The notes beneath the pieces were generated by a model, which searched no databases, was not told the origin of the DNA, and worked only from the letters and a program-made list of their open reading frames with translations. From NCBI GenBank assembly GCA_958267355.1, contig OY279575.1:229726-293725 (forward strand): a stretch of DNA of 64,000 nucleotides, given 5' to 3'. The position numbers and the translations under genes are program-made. Position 1 is the stretch's first letter; the number at the start of each line of letters is the position of its first letter. Shown here one piece after another: positions 8,554-17,110 of the stretch. Source of the DNA: an uncultured Alphaproteobacteria bacterium. Lineage in GTDB: Bacteria; Pseudomonadota; Alphaproteobacteria; JALCBB01.

Positions 8554-9864
8554 ATGAGTGCAATTCTCTCCTTCACAACTGACCTGCTACTGCCCTTTCT
8601 CGTCGTCATCACCGTACTGGTGTTTGTCCACGAGCTGGGGCACTACCTTGTCGCACGCTGGAACGGCGTAAAGATAGAAGCCTTTTCCGTCGGAATGGGT
8701 CCAGAAATCTTCGGCTTCAATGACCGCCACGCCACCCGCTGGAAATTCTGCATCTTCCCCATCGGCGGCTATGTAAAAATGTTCGGAGACGCTGACCCCT
8801 TTTCTCGTCCCGCAAAAGAAACCGCCGTAGAGAGCAGTAGTCCAGTCGCACAACAGGCTACGCAAACCGCACAAGGACAAGCTGCCGCACAAGCCACGCA
8901 AGCCACGCCACAAGTGGCACGAGTCGCAGAAGCACAACACACAACACAACACGCCACGCAACACGCAACACAACAGGGACAAGAACTCAACAAAACCCAA
9001 AGCTGGGCAGGCGGAACACTCCGCACAATGAGTGACGAAGAACGCAGCTTGTCATTCCACCACAAACGAGTCGGACAAAGATTCGCCATTGTCCTGGCAG
9101 GGCCAATGGCAAACTTTATCTTCACCATCGCCGTGCTGTTCGGTATGTTGCTTTTCATCGGACAAGCAATGACTCCACCCGTTATCGGTGAAGTCGTGCC
9201 CGACTCTCCCGCCCAAGCCGCAGGACTACAAGCAGGCGATAGAATCCTATCCGTAGACGGCACACCCGTTGAACGTTTCCAAGACCTGCAACGGATCGTG
9301 CAAATCACCCTAGACCGCGAAATGCTTTTCGTCATTGAACGCAACGGAAATCAACTCTCCGTGCCGCTCGTACCCGCCTTCGTGGAAGTAGAAGATATTA
9401 CAGGGCGCACAATTCGCACTCCGCGCATTGGTATTGCCGCTTCGGGTACAGAATTCGTCAAGCTGTCTATTCCCGCCGCCGCTGTCGGTTCCGTACAGGA
9501 AACTTGGGAAATCGGTATGCTAACCCTCCGTGCTGTCGGGCAGATCATCACAGGCAGACGCGGCACCGAAGAACTTGGCGGGCCCATCCGTATCGCCGAG
9601 CTTTCAGGCAAGATGGCAGAAGGCGGTGCACCTTCGCTCCTGTGGTTTATGGCAGTCCTGTCCCTGAACTTGGGACTCATCAACCTGTTCCCAATCCCCG
9701 TGCTAGACGGCGGACACTTGGTCTTCTACTCCTACGAGTGGCTACGCGGCAAACCCATGCCCATCAAAGCCCAAGAAATCGGCTACCGAATCGGATTGGC
9801 ACTAATCCTAGCCCTTTTCGTCTTCGTCTTCTGGAATGACCTATCGCACTACTGGGCAGGCTAG
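8554..9864 (+). CDS. rseP: Site-2 protease RseP/MmpA with low-complexity insertion
   Basis: RseP is an intramembrane zinc metalloprotease that cleaves anti-sigma factors and signal peptide remnants. The zinc site HELGH is at residues 26-30 within the first membrane segment, the PDZ domain spans roughly residues 195-275 (PDSPAQAAGLQAGDRILSVD), and the second conserved membrane segment has NLFPIPVLDGGHLVFY. One PDZ domain is the usual alphaproteobacterial form. Residues about 88-152 are an unusual Gln/Thr/Ala-rich insertion with TQHATQHATQQ-type repeats, placed between the GYVKMFGDADPFS loop and the conserved FHHKRVGQRFAIV. It precedes bamA, as is common in proteobacteria. Confidence 0.94.
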   Translation: MSAILSFTTDLLLPFLVVITVLVFVHELGHYLVARWNGVKIEAFSVGMGPEIFGFNDRHATRWKFCIFPIGGYVKMFGDADPFSRPAKETAVESSSPVAQQATQTAQGQAAAQATQATPQVARVAEAQHTTQHATQHATQQGQELNKTQSWAGGTLRTMSDEERSLSFHHKRVGQRFAIVLAGPMANFIFTIAVLFGMLLFIGQAMTPPVIGEVVPDSPAQAAGLQAGDRILSVDGTPVERFQDLQRIVQITLDREMLFVIERNGNQLSVPLVPAFVEVEDITGRTIRTPRIGIAASGTEFVKLSIPAAAVGSVQETWEIGMLTLRAVGQIITGRRGTEELGGPIRIAELSGKMAEGGAPSLLWFMAVLSLNLGLINLFPIPVLDGGHLVFYSYEWLRGKPMPIKAQEIGYRIGLALILALFVFVFWNDLSHYWAG

Positions 9865-9960
9865 GATACACTCACAAATCATGCAGGGCTTATTCTCCGT
9901 GCCTGTCTGGGCGCGTTCTGCCTGCCAATTCCCATCCGCGAACTTTTCTACTCCTTAGAT

Positions 9961-10050
9961 AGACGCAAGATCTACGCAACACCTACCCGACACTTACGCA
10001 ACACCTAACGCAACACCATGCGAGCGCAACACCTACGCAATACCATGCGA
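9961..10050. repeat. Short repeats around the bamA start, with duplicated start codon region
   Basis: ACGCAACACCTA-like units recur about four times, and ACCATGCGAGC occurs twice (10015-10025 and 10042-10052), so bamA has two in-frame ATG codons 27 bases apart in a duplicated context. The local duplication has probably created a second translation start. Confidence 0.75.
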
Positions 10051-12423
10051 GCCCTTCCGATAGCGCGTTCCGTACTGCCTGTACTGTCCCTAGCCCTGTG
10101 CCTTGCCCTCGCCACGGCAAGCCTTGTTCTAGGCACAGACAAAGCACACGCCCAAACCATAGAAGAAGGCGGACAAATCGCCAGCTTCCAAGTACAGGGC
10201 AATCAACGCGTAGAAGTAGAAAGTGTCATCTCACGCACAGGACTCGCCGAAGGTGACCCCTTTTCTTCGCAACTCTTGGACTCAGCTTTAAAAGCACTCT
10301 TTGAAACCAATCTGTTTCGGGATGTACGATTTGAACGCGAAGGCAATCAGCTCATCATCATCGTAGAAGAAAACCCCGTCATCTCACGCATCGCCTTTGA
10401 AGGAAATGACCGGGTAGATGACAATACCCTTGCCAGTGAAGTTCCACTCGCCGAACGCGATGTTTTTACTCCGACTGCAGTCCGCCGCGCTTTGGACAGA
10501 CTTAACCTAATCTATCGCCGCCGTGGCTTCTATGAAGTGCAAATTAATCCGCAAACCATTGCCCGCGACCAAAACCGCGTTGACCTAGTCTTTGAAATCA
10601 ACGAAGGAAATCCAATTCAAATTCTTTCCATAGACTTTATCGGCAATGACGCTTACTCAGACAATCGCCTACGCCGCATTATTCTGACTCGTCCGAAAGC
10701 GTGGTTTCGCTTTCTCTCGTCTTCCGATATCTACGACCCAGAACGACTCAGCGTTGATAGAGAATTACTCGGACGATTCTATCGCGGCGAAGGATACCCC
10801 GAGTTTCAGGTCATCTCCGCCACCGCCGAATACCTGCCAACCCGCAACGGCTTCGCCGTAACCTTCGTCGTAGAAGAAGGCGTGCAATACGACTTCGGAG
10901 CCGTCACAGTCACAGCCGAAAGCGGTGATATTGAAGCCGAACCACTCAAAAAATTCCTCGCCGCCAAACAAGGCAAACGATACGACGAAGGAATCCTTGA
11001 CGAAGATGTAGAAGCCCTGCAAGAAGAAGTAGGCTCGTTCGGCTACGCCTTCGTGCAAGTAGATTACGAAACCGATCTAGATCGCGACCGCCGCGAAGTC
11101 AATGTAGAATACCGCATTGAAGAAGGCGCAGAAATCTATGTTGAACGCATAGACATTGAAGGAAACTTACGCACCGAAGATAAAGTTGTCCGCCGCGAAT
11201 TTCGTATTTCAGAGGGGAGTCCGTATGATCGCGCCGCCGTGCGCTTGTCGCAAAAGAAAATTCGTGACCTTGGATATTTCCGCTCGCTCAACCTTGAAGA
11301 AGAAGAAGGCACCACACCCGAGCAAGTTGTACTGAAAACCCAAGTAGAAGAACAATCCACTGGCGGACTATTCTTCGGTGCCGCCTACTCAACCACCACA
11401 AAATTTTCCGCCAAAGCTCGCATTACCGAAAACAATCTGCTCGGCACAGGACGCAAAATCGCGCTTTCTACAAGCTTGGGCTCCACCAGCGACGATATTG
11501 ACTTCTCCTACACCCAGCCGTGGTTTCTCGGCAGACCCCTGCTCGTCGGCGGAGATGTCTTCCGCGTCAAAACCGACTTTGATAGCAGCGGATACAATCG
11601 TATCCGCACAGGCTTCGCCGCCCGCGCAGGATACGATATCAACGACTACACACGCCATGTTATCCGCTACACCCTGCGCCAAACCCGCATTGATGTAAAA
11701 GACGAAGGCAAGTTGCCTTCCAGCATTAAAGACGAAGACAGAAGCACATACCGTTCGGGTATTTCACAAACCATCACCTACGACCGCCGCGACGATAGAT
11801 TCAATCCCACAGAAGGCGAAGTCATAGAGCTCTTCAACGACACAGTCGGACTCGGCGGAGATATTCGCTATGTTCGCTCCACGATTAGCGGGGCAAAGTA
11901 TTGGCCGATACGCCGCAATCGGGCGCGTCCTGCAAAAAGCGTATTCCAAGCCCGCGCAGAAGCAGGACACATCAACGGCATCGGACAAAAAACCACTTCT
12001 TCAGACCGCTTCTATCTCGGCGGCAGTAGCTTCCGTGGCTTTGACTTCTATGGACTGGGCCCGCGCGATGTTTCTTCCAACGCCGCGATTGGTGGTAAGT
12101 ACTACTACAAAAGCACTCTGCAGGTTGACTTTCCAATCGGCTTCTCCGAAGAGCTGGATATACGCGGCTTTGTCTTCGGTGACGCAGGTTCAGTTTTCGG
12201 ACACGATGCCGCCAAAACAAAAGCCAAAGGCGGCGATGGAGATGATGCAGACGAACAAATCCCCGCTGTCCACGATAGCCGCAACCTGCGTGCCGCCATC
12301 GGTGGCGGATTCTTCTGGCGTTCACCCCTGGGCCCACTCAGCTTCAACTGGTCACGAGCCCTGCGTAAAGAAAAATTTGATGTAACCGAAAACTTTCTTT
12401 TCACCATCGGTGGAGAGTTCTAA
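10018..12423 (+). CDS. bamA: Outer membrane protein assembly factor BamA
   Basis: BamA inserts beta-barrel proteins into the outer membrane. An N-terminal signal peptide (hydrophobic stretch VLPVLSLALCLALATASLVL, cleavage near AHAQ) is followed by five POTRA domains over residues about 45-430, and then a C-terminal barrel with the VRGF/IRGY-type loop seen here as GGSSFRGFDFYGLGPRD and a terminal aromatic ending FLFTIGGEF. Length of 801 residues is typical. Two starts are possible: ATG 10018 or ATG 10045, which lie in a duplicated stretch; the second gives a tighter signal peptide. The gene sits between rseP and skp, as expected. Confidence 0.96.
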   Translation: MRAQHLRNTMRALPIARSVLPVLSLALCLALATASLVLGTDKAHAQTIEEGGQIASFQVQGNQRVEVESVISRTGLAEGDPFSSQLLDSALKALFETNLFRDVRFEREGNQLIIIVEENPVISRIAFEGNDRVDDNTLASEVPLAERDVFTPTAVRRALDRLNLIYRRRGFYEVQINPQTIARDQNRVDLVFEINEGNPIQILSIDFIGNDAYSDNRLRRIILTRPKAWFRFLSSSDIYDPERLSVDRELLGRFYRGEGYPEFQVISATAEYLPTRNGFAVTFVVEEGVQYDFGAVTVTAESGDIEAEPLKKFLAAKQGKRYDEGILDEDVEALQEEVGSFGYAFVQVDYETDLDRDRREVNVEYRIEEGAEIYVERIDIEGNLRTEDKVVRREFRISEGSPYDRAAVRLSQKKIRDLGYFRSLNLEEEEGTTPEQVVLKTQVEEQSTGGLFFGAAYSTTTKFSAKARITENNLLGTGRKIALSTSLGSTSDDIDFSYTQPWFLGRPLLVGGDVFRVKTDFDSSGYNRIRTGFAARAGYDINDYTRHVIRYTLRQTRIDVKDEGKLPSSIKDEDRSTYRSGISQTITYDRRDDRFNPTEGEVIELFNDTVGLGGDIRYVRSTISGAKYWPIRRNRARPAKSVFQARAEAGHINGIGQKTTSSDRFYLGGSSFRGFDFYGLGPRDVSSNAAIGGKYYYKSTLQVDFPIGFSEELDIRGFVFGDAGSVFGHDAAKTKAKGGDGDDADEQIPAVHDSRNLRAAIGGGFFWRSPLGPLSFNWSRALRKEKFDVTENFLFTIGGEF

Positions 12424-12456
12424 ATCCACTCCGAAATCGTAAAGGAAACCGAAACA

Positions 12457-13044
12457 ATGAAACTTTCACTCGTTCGTTACGCTCTTATCATCGCTCTCGC
12501 TCTAGGAATAAGCACAGCACTGCGCCCTGTCGCTGACGCATCAGCGCAAGACTCCGCCGCGTTTAGTGCCGTGGTGCTAGACCTAGACGCAGTCTTCCGT
12601 AATGCAGTTTCTGTGCTCTCCCTGCGCGACAAACTACGCGAGCGCGAAGAAACTGTACTTGCAACTCTCAGCGACCGTGAAGAAAATCTATTCGCCGAAA
12701 ATCGCGACCTGCAAGCACAACGCGATGTGCTTAGCGAAGAAGTCTTCACCGAACAAGCCGCTGATATCCAGAAACGCGCCCAAGAACTCAACGAAAGCGC
12801 AGACCAATACAGCGGCGAACTAGAACGTACCCTGCGCGAAGGACTAGAAGAAGTGCAAACCCTCGCCCTTAGCCTCGCCGAAGAAATCGCCGCCGAACGC
12901 GGAGCCGATGCAGTGCTTTCTAAAGACACTTTGTTTCTGCTCACCGCAGACCTAGAAATCACCGCCGAAGTCTTGGAAAAGCTCAATGTCGCACTTAGTG
13001 TGACCCAAGCCGAGCAAAAGCTCGCTGAGTTGCCTCTGCCGTAA
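12457..13044 (+). CDS. OmpH/Skp-family periplasmic chaperone
   Basis: Skp-type chaperones hold unfolded outer membrane proteins in the periplasm. The protein has an N-terminal signal peptide (ALIIALALGISTALRPVADASAQ), a short VVLDLDAVFRNA strand typical of the family, and then a long charged helical section (residues about 55-150) rich in Glu, Arg and Gln that should form the coiled-coil tentacles. Length is 195 residues. Position between bamA and lpxD is the classic context. The C-terminus ends in AEQKLAELPLP. The assignment rests on context and architecture more than on strict motifs. Confidence 0.85.
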   Translation: MKLSLVRYALIIALALGISTALRPVADASAQDSAAFSAVVLDLDAVFRNAVSVLSLRDKLREREETVLATLSDREENLFAENRDLQAQRDVLSEEVFTEQAADIQKRAQELNESADQYSGELERTLREGLEEVQTLALSLAEEIAAERGADAVLSKDTLFLLTADLEITAEVLEKLNVALSVTQAEQKLAELPLP

Positions 13045-13113
13045 GTGGGACTCGTGGCTTGGCAGAAAGGGGTATTCCGTCCGAGCCGCTTGCCAACAAG
13101 GGTGTGAAAAGCG

Positions 13114-14703
13114 ATGGATTCCGCCCCGCCGTTTTTTCGTCTCGCCAAGCCGCTCCGAGCAGGAGACTTGTTGCAACCCTTCGGGCTGGTAGCAGGACCA
13201 AACTTTGACGAATCGCGAATCTTTCATCGCTTCGGAGCCTTGACCCAAGATCGCGAGCAGAACACGCCAGATACGCCACAGAACGCTCCACAAGCCACTC
13301 TACAAGCCACAGGGAAGGGCATAGAGCAGGCTAGGGGGCAAGGCACGCCAGATACGCCACAAGCCACTCCACAAGCCACAGGACAAGCCACAGAGCAAAT
13401 TAGGGGGCAAAGTGGGGGGCAGGGCACACAGGGCAAGCCACAAGCCACAGGGAAGGGCATAGAGCAGGCTAGGGGGCAAGGCAGACAAGCCACTCCACAA
13501 GCCGCTCTACAAGCCACAGGGAAGGGCATAGAGCAGACTAGGGGGCAAAGCACACCAAATACGCCACAAGCCGCTCCACAAGCCACAGGACAAGCCACAG
13601 AGCAAATTAGGGGGCAAGGTGCGGAGCAAAATAGCCAGCAAACCCCAGATGGCGTTTTAGCCTTCTACACAGGCACACGGCTCACCGCCGAGCTAACACA
13701 AAGCACAGTCGCGCTATGCCTTGTTGCTCCGTCTCTTGTGGAGACAGAAGCCGAAGCCCTAGCCAAATTGCCCATCTGCTTTCTGGTGGCAGATAATCCG
13801 CGGCTGGCTTTTGCCTCCCTGCAGAAAGCTCTAGCCGAACCCGCATACGCCGAGCCAAGCGGAATTTCTCCCCACGCCACCATAGAAGACGGCGCACAAC
13901 TTGGCGCAAATCTATCCATCGCCGCAGGTGCCGTTATCAGCTCAGGAGCCACCATCGGAGACAAGACACGCATCCACGCCAATGTCGTCATCGGCGCAGG
14001 AGTCACACTCGGCGAAAACTGTGAAGTCTTTCCCAACAGCACAATCTATTACGCCCAGATCGGTAATCGCTGTGTAATCCACGCCAACGCCTCCATTGGT
14101 ATGCGCGGCTACGGATATGTCGTGCCTGACCCAATACCCGAAAGCGGTATTGTTTCCCTGCCACACCTTGGCTGTGTCGTTATAGAAGATGATGTAGAAA
14201 TCGGCGCAGGCACAACAATCGCTCGCGCAACTCTCCACGCCACCCACATCGGACGCGGCACCAAAATCGCCGAAGATGTAATGCTCGCACACAATGTCCG
14301 CATCGGAGCCTATTCAGCAATTTACAGCAGTGTTTCCATCGCAGGCAGCACAACGCTGGGGCAGGGCGTAGAAGTAATGGGTAAAGCTGCTATTTCCGAC
14401 CATCTAACCATCGGCGATAAAGCCCGCATCGGCGGACTCGCTGGCGTAACCCGTGATGTTCCTGCAGGAGCTTTTGTTACGGGTAATCCTGCCCTGCCAC
14501 TGCGTGAAACCCGCCGTATGTTCGCCGCTCTAAGACGACTCGCGCAGGGCGATACGCAAAGCAATAGGCAAGGCGATAGGCAGGGGAATAGGCAAAGCGA
14601 TAGGCAAGGCAGTAGGCAAGGCGATAGGCAGGGGAATAGGCAAAGCGATACACAAAGCAAAGCCAGCACCGATAAGCACAGCACCACCAACAGCGAAAAA
14701 TAA
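13114..14703 (+). CDS. lpxD: UDP-3-O-acylglucosamine N-acyltransferase LpxD with large repeat insertion
   Basis: LpxD adds the second hydroxyacyl chain to UDP-3-O-acyl-glucosamine in lipid A synthesis. The left-handed beta-helix hexapeptide repeats run over residues about 250-450 (for example ISPHATIEDGAQLGANLSI and IGAYSAIYSS), with the catalytic His region ending LAHNVRIG. The N-terminal domain is split: residues 1-45 (FFRLAKPLRAGDLL) and from 180 (VLAFYTGTRLTAEL) belong to LpxD, while residues about 46-179 are an insertion of TPQATPQATG, KGIEQARGQ and TEQIRGQ repeats. A second repeat tail, QGDRQGNRQSDRQG-like, occupies residues about 478-529. LpxD is normally about 340-360 residues; this is 529. 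Both inserts are in frame and are encoded by nearly identical DNA units. Confidence 0.94.
   Translation: MDSAPPFFRLAKPLRAGDLLQPFGLVAGPNFDESRIFHRFGALTQDREQNTPDTPQNAPQATLQATGKGIEQARGQGTPDTPQATPQATGQATEQIRGQSGGQGTQGKPQATGKGIEQARGQGRQATPQAALQATGKGIEQTRGQSTPNTPQAAPQATGQATEQIRGQGAEQNSQQTPDGVLAFYTGTRLTAELTQSTVALCLVAPSLVETEAEALAKLPICFLVADNPRLAFASLQKALAEPAYAEPSGISPHATIEDGAQLGANLSIAAGAVISSGATIGDKTRIHANVVIGAGVTLGENCEVFPNSTIYYAQIGNRCVIHANASIGMRGYGYVVPDPIPESGIVSLPHLGCVVIEDDVEIGAGTTIARATLHATHIGRGTKIAEDVMLAHNVRIGAYSAIYSSVSIAGSTTLGQGVEVMGKAAISDHLTIGDKARIGGLAGVTRDVPAGAFVTGNPALPLRETRRMFAALRRLAQGDTQSNRQGDRQGNRQSDRQGSRQGDRQGNRQSDTQSKASTDKHSTTNSEK
13250..13640. repeat. In-frame tandem repeats inside lpxD
   Basis: DNA units such as ACGCCACAAGCCACTCC, AGGGAAGGGCATAGAGCAG and CTAGGGGGCAAGGC alternate several times, with nearly identical copies at about 13311, 13451 and 13521. 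The array keeps the lpxD frame and has no stop codon. High identity between copies suggests recent expansion. Confidence 0.85.
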
Positions 14704-14729
14704 ATCCTAAAGAACGAGGAGAAAACACA

Positions 14730-15221
14730 ATGACTCAAACTCCGCTTTTGGATGGCGAAGCACTTCTGCGCTACCTGCCACAACGCCCACCGTTTCTTTT
14801 CGTCAGTCGCGTCTTGGAAGTGCAAAACGACTCAATTGTCACCGAATTTGATACCCATCCTGACCTAGACTTTTTTCGTGGGCATTTCCCAGGAAATCCA
14901 ACCACGCCTGGCGTAGTGCTGATTGAAGCCGCCGCGCAATCGTGTGTCATTCTGCTCAACCGAACCCGTGAGCAAGAAGGCGGTACGCCGCAGCTTGTCT
15001 TGGCGGCGGGCGTAGATGAAGTGAAGTTCCGCGCTATTGTTCCGCCATCCACCACGGTGCGGATTACCTGCCAAGTCATCGTTGCCCGCAAGCGTTTTTC
15101 TACCTCGTCATTTTTCATCCAAAACCCGGAAGGCAAACGCGCCGCTGAGGGTAAAATCAGCGCGATGATCTTACCCATGCCTGAAGTGCCTGAAGTGTCC
15201 GAAGTGTCGGCAGGCGAATAG
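14730..15221 (+). CDS. fabZ: 3-hydroxyacyl-ACP dehydratase FabZ
   Basis: FabZ dehydrates 3-hydroxyacyl-ACP in type II fatty acid synthesis and competes with LpxA and LpxD for the same acyl donors. The hot-dog fold motifs are present: LRYLPQRPPFLFVSRVLE, then FFRGHFPGNPTTPGVVLIEAAAQ with the catalytic His and Glu, and VDEVKFRAIVPPST. A strong AACGAGGAG ribosome site precedes the ATG. Length is 163 residues; a small PEVPEVSEVS repeat ends the protein. Its place between lpxD and lpxA is the conserved order. Confidence 0.96.
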   Translation: MTQTPLLDGEALLRYLPQRPPFLFVSRVLEVQNDSIVTEFDTHPDLDFFRGHFPGNPTTPGVVLIEAAAQSCVILLNRTREQEGGTPQLVLAAGVDEVKFRAIVPPSTTVRITCQVIVARKRFSTSSFFIQNPEGKRAAEGKISAMILPMPEVPEVSEVSAGE

Positions 15222-15239
15222 CTTTGCCTAGAAAGTTTT

Positions 15240-16055
15240 ATGGCAGAAATTCACTCCACCGCGATTGTTGATCCAGCTGCTGAAGTTGCTGCTGACGCAG
15301 TCATCGGCCCCTACTGCGTCATCGGACCCGAAGTCACAATCGGAGCCGAGTGCATCCTAGAAGCGCACTGCTCCCTTTCAAGGCGTGTGCGACTCGGACG
15401 CAAAGTGCGTATCTTTCCCTTCGCTTCGCTCCACCACATTAACCAAGACCTAAAATACCAAGGCGAAAGCTCGTGGATTGAAATCGGCGACGATACGGTT
15501 ATCCGCGAGCACACTTCCATCCACGCAGGAACCCAAGGCGGCGGAATGCTCACCAAAATCGGAGCCAATAATCTGATTATGGCTTCCGTGCATGTCGGCC
15601 ACGACTTCCACAGCGACGACGGAGTCATCATCTCACCCGCAAGCGTTATCGGCGGACATGTCCGCCTAGACCGCGAAGCCATTCTGAGCGGACTCGTCGC
15701 CGTGCATCAGTTTGTCCGTATCGGGCGGCTGGCAATGGTAAGCCTAGATAGACTGCTCGGCACCGTGCCGCCGTTTGCCCTGCTAGAACGCGATGGCTTC
15801 GCGGGAGTCAATCTTGTTGGTTTGCGGCGGCGTAACTATTCCAACGCGGCGATTCAAAATCTGCAGGAAGGCTACCAAAAGCTTTTCCGTAATGGCGGTG
15901 AAGGGGAAGATTTCCAAACCCGCGTGGAAACTTTAGCTCAGGATTGTCCGAGCGGAGACGAAGGCGAACTGCTCGCCGAACTTGTCGCCTTCCTACAAGA
16001 GCCACGACAGCGACACCTAGAGCCACTTCTGTTCCGTGAGCGTAGAGCCAGCTAA
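15240..16055 (+). CDS. lpxA: UDP-N-acetylglucosamine acyltransferase LpxA
   Basis: LpxA catalyses the first step of lipid A synthesis, 3-O-acylation of UDP-GlcNAc. The protein opens with IHSTAIVDPAAEVAADAVIGPYCVIG, has hexapeptide repeats through residue about 190, the catalytic stretch IMASVHVGHD, and the C-terminal helical domain with GLRRRNYSNAAIQNLQEGYQKLF. Length is 271 residues, normal. The stop codon is contained in the first unit of a 17-bp tandem array that fills the gap to lpxI. Confidence 0.96.
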   Translation: MAEIHSTAIVDPAAEVAADAVIGPYCVIGPEVTIGAECILEAHCSLSRRVRLGRKVRIFPFASLHHINQDLKYQGESSWIEIGDDTVIREHTSIHAGTQGGGMLTKIGANNLIMASVHVGHDFHSDDGVIISPASVIGGHVRLDREAILSGLVAVHQFVRIGRLAMVSLDRLLGTVPPFALLERDGFAGVNLVGLRRRNYSNAAIQNLQEGYQKLFRNGGEGEDFQTRVETLAQDCPSGDEGELLAELVAFLQEPRQRHLEPLLFRERRAS

Positions 16056-16205
16056 AGCGTAAAGCCGTCTAAAGCGCAAAGCCAGCTAAAGCGTAAAGCC
16101 AACTAAAGCGTAAAGCCATCTAAAGCGTAAAGCCACCTAAAGCGTAAAGCCAACTAAAGCGTAAAACCATCTAAAGCGTAAAGCCACCTAAAGCCTAGAA
16201 CCGTC
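16041..16205. repeat. 17-bp post-stop tandem array between lpxA and lpxI
   Basis: About nine to ten copies of GCGTAAAGCCAACTAAA with small changes. The first unit is the coding end of lpxA including its TAA stop; the last variant (CTAGAACCGTCTA) abuts the ATG of lpxI at 16208. It therefore looks like the 3' end of lpxA copied repeatedly. Each unit carries several stop codons. Confidence 0.9.
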
Positions 16206-16207
16206 TA

Positions 16208-17110
16208 ATGGCAGCCGAACCCAGCCCAGAACAAAACCCCCCTGCCTTAGGACTCATTGCAGGCGGCGGACAACTGCCTGTACAAATCCTGAAACAACTT
16301 GCCGCTCAGGGGCGGAAAGTTTTGCTTGTCCAATTTTCTTCGGACAATTTGCCTGCTGAAGAATTTCCTTTTGTTCTTGACGAACAAGCTTCACGCGCTG
16401 TTTTCAAAACTCTTGCGGTAAAGACTTTTAGCGATTTACCAGAAGTCACAAAGCAGCTTGTTGAACATGGAATACAACAAATTTGCCTTGCAGGAGCTGT
16501 ACGCAAGCCGAGTCGTTCAGAACTTCTTTCTCCGAAACTATCTGCTGTCTTTCGTGATTTAGAAATTTCCAATCAGGAAGAATTAACCTTGCAAAATGAC
16601 AGCGCGTTGTTGAATATTTTAAAAGCCTACTTTTCGCGCCACGGAATATCAATTGTTGCTCCGCAAGATCTTGTTCCGAACTTGCTGGCAGAAGCAGGAA
16701 CACTCGGCACGCAGGCACCGACACCCCGCGACTTAGAAGATATTGGCAAAGCCGTGGCTCTGCTTTCTAGGCTTACAGAAACCGATTTGGGGCAGGGGCT
16801 TGCGATTTGCGATGGGCTTGTCCTTGGCGTGGAAACAGCTCGCGGCACCGATACCCTGCTACGCCAAATCGCCGCCACCCGTGCCACCAACGAACAAGGC
16901 GGAGTCTTGGTGAAATGCGCCCGCGCCAATCAAGACTTTGCCCTTGACCTGCCAAGCTTGGGCCCTGCGACTATAGAAGCGGCAAAGGCGGCACGGCTTT
17001 CAGGAATTGCCGTGCAAGCAGGTGCTGCCTATCTGATAGAACGCGAAAGACTTATTGCCCGTGCTGATGCGGAAGGGCTTTTTGTGCAGGGCGTTGCGGA
17101 CAAGCCGTGA
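16208..17110 (+). CDS. lpxI: UDP-2,3-diacylglucosamine pyrophosphatase LpxI
   Basis: LpxI (DUF1009 family) hydrolyses UDP-2,3-diacylglucosamine to lipid X and replaces LpxH in alphaproteobacteria. Recognisable parts are LGLIAGGGQLPVQILK at the N-terminus, ICLAGAVRKPS, and the C-terminal DUF1009 domain with KAVALLSRLTETDLGQGLAICDGLVLGVETARGTD and GVLVKCARANQD. Length is 300 residues, somewhat above the usual ~270-280. No clear ribosome site is visible because the start directly follows the 17-bp array. It overlaps lpxB by four bases (GTGA). Confidence 0.94.
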   Translation: MAAEPSPEQNPPALGLIAGGGQLPVQILKQLAAQGRKVLLVQFSSDNLPAEEFPFVLDEQASRAVFKTLAVKTFSDLPEVTKQLVEHGIQQICLAGAVRKPSRSELLSPKLSAVFRDLEISNQEELTLQNDSALLNILKAYFSRHGISIVAPQDLVPNLLAEAGTLGTQAPTPRDLEDIGKAVALLSRLTETDLGQGLAICDGLVLGVETARGTDTLLRQIAATRATNEQGGVLVKCARANQDFALDLPSLGPATIEAAKAARLSGIAVQAGAAYLIERERLIARADAEGLFVQGVADKP

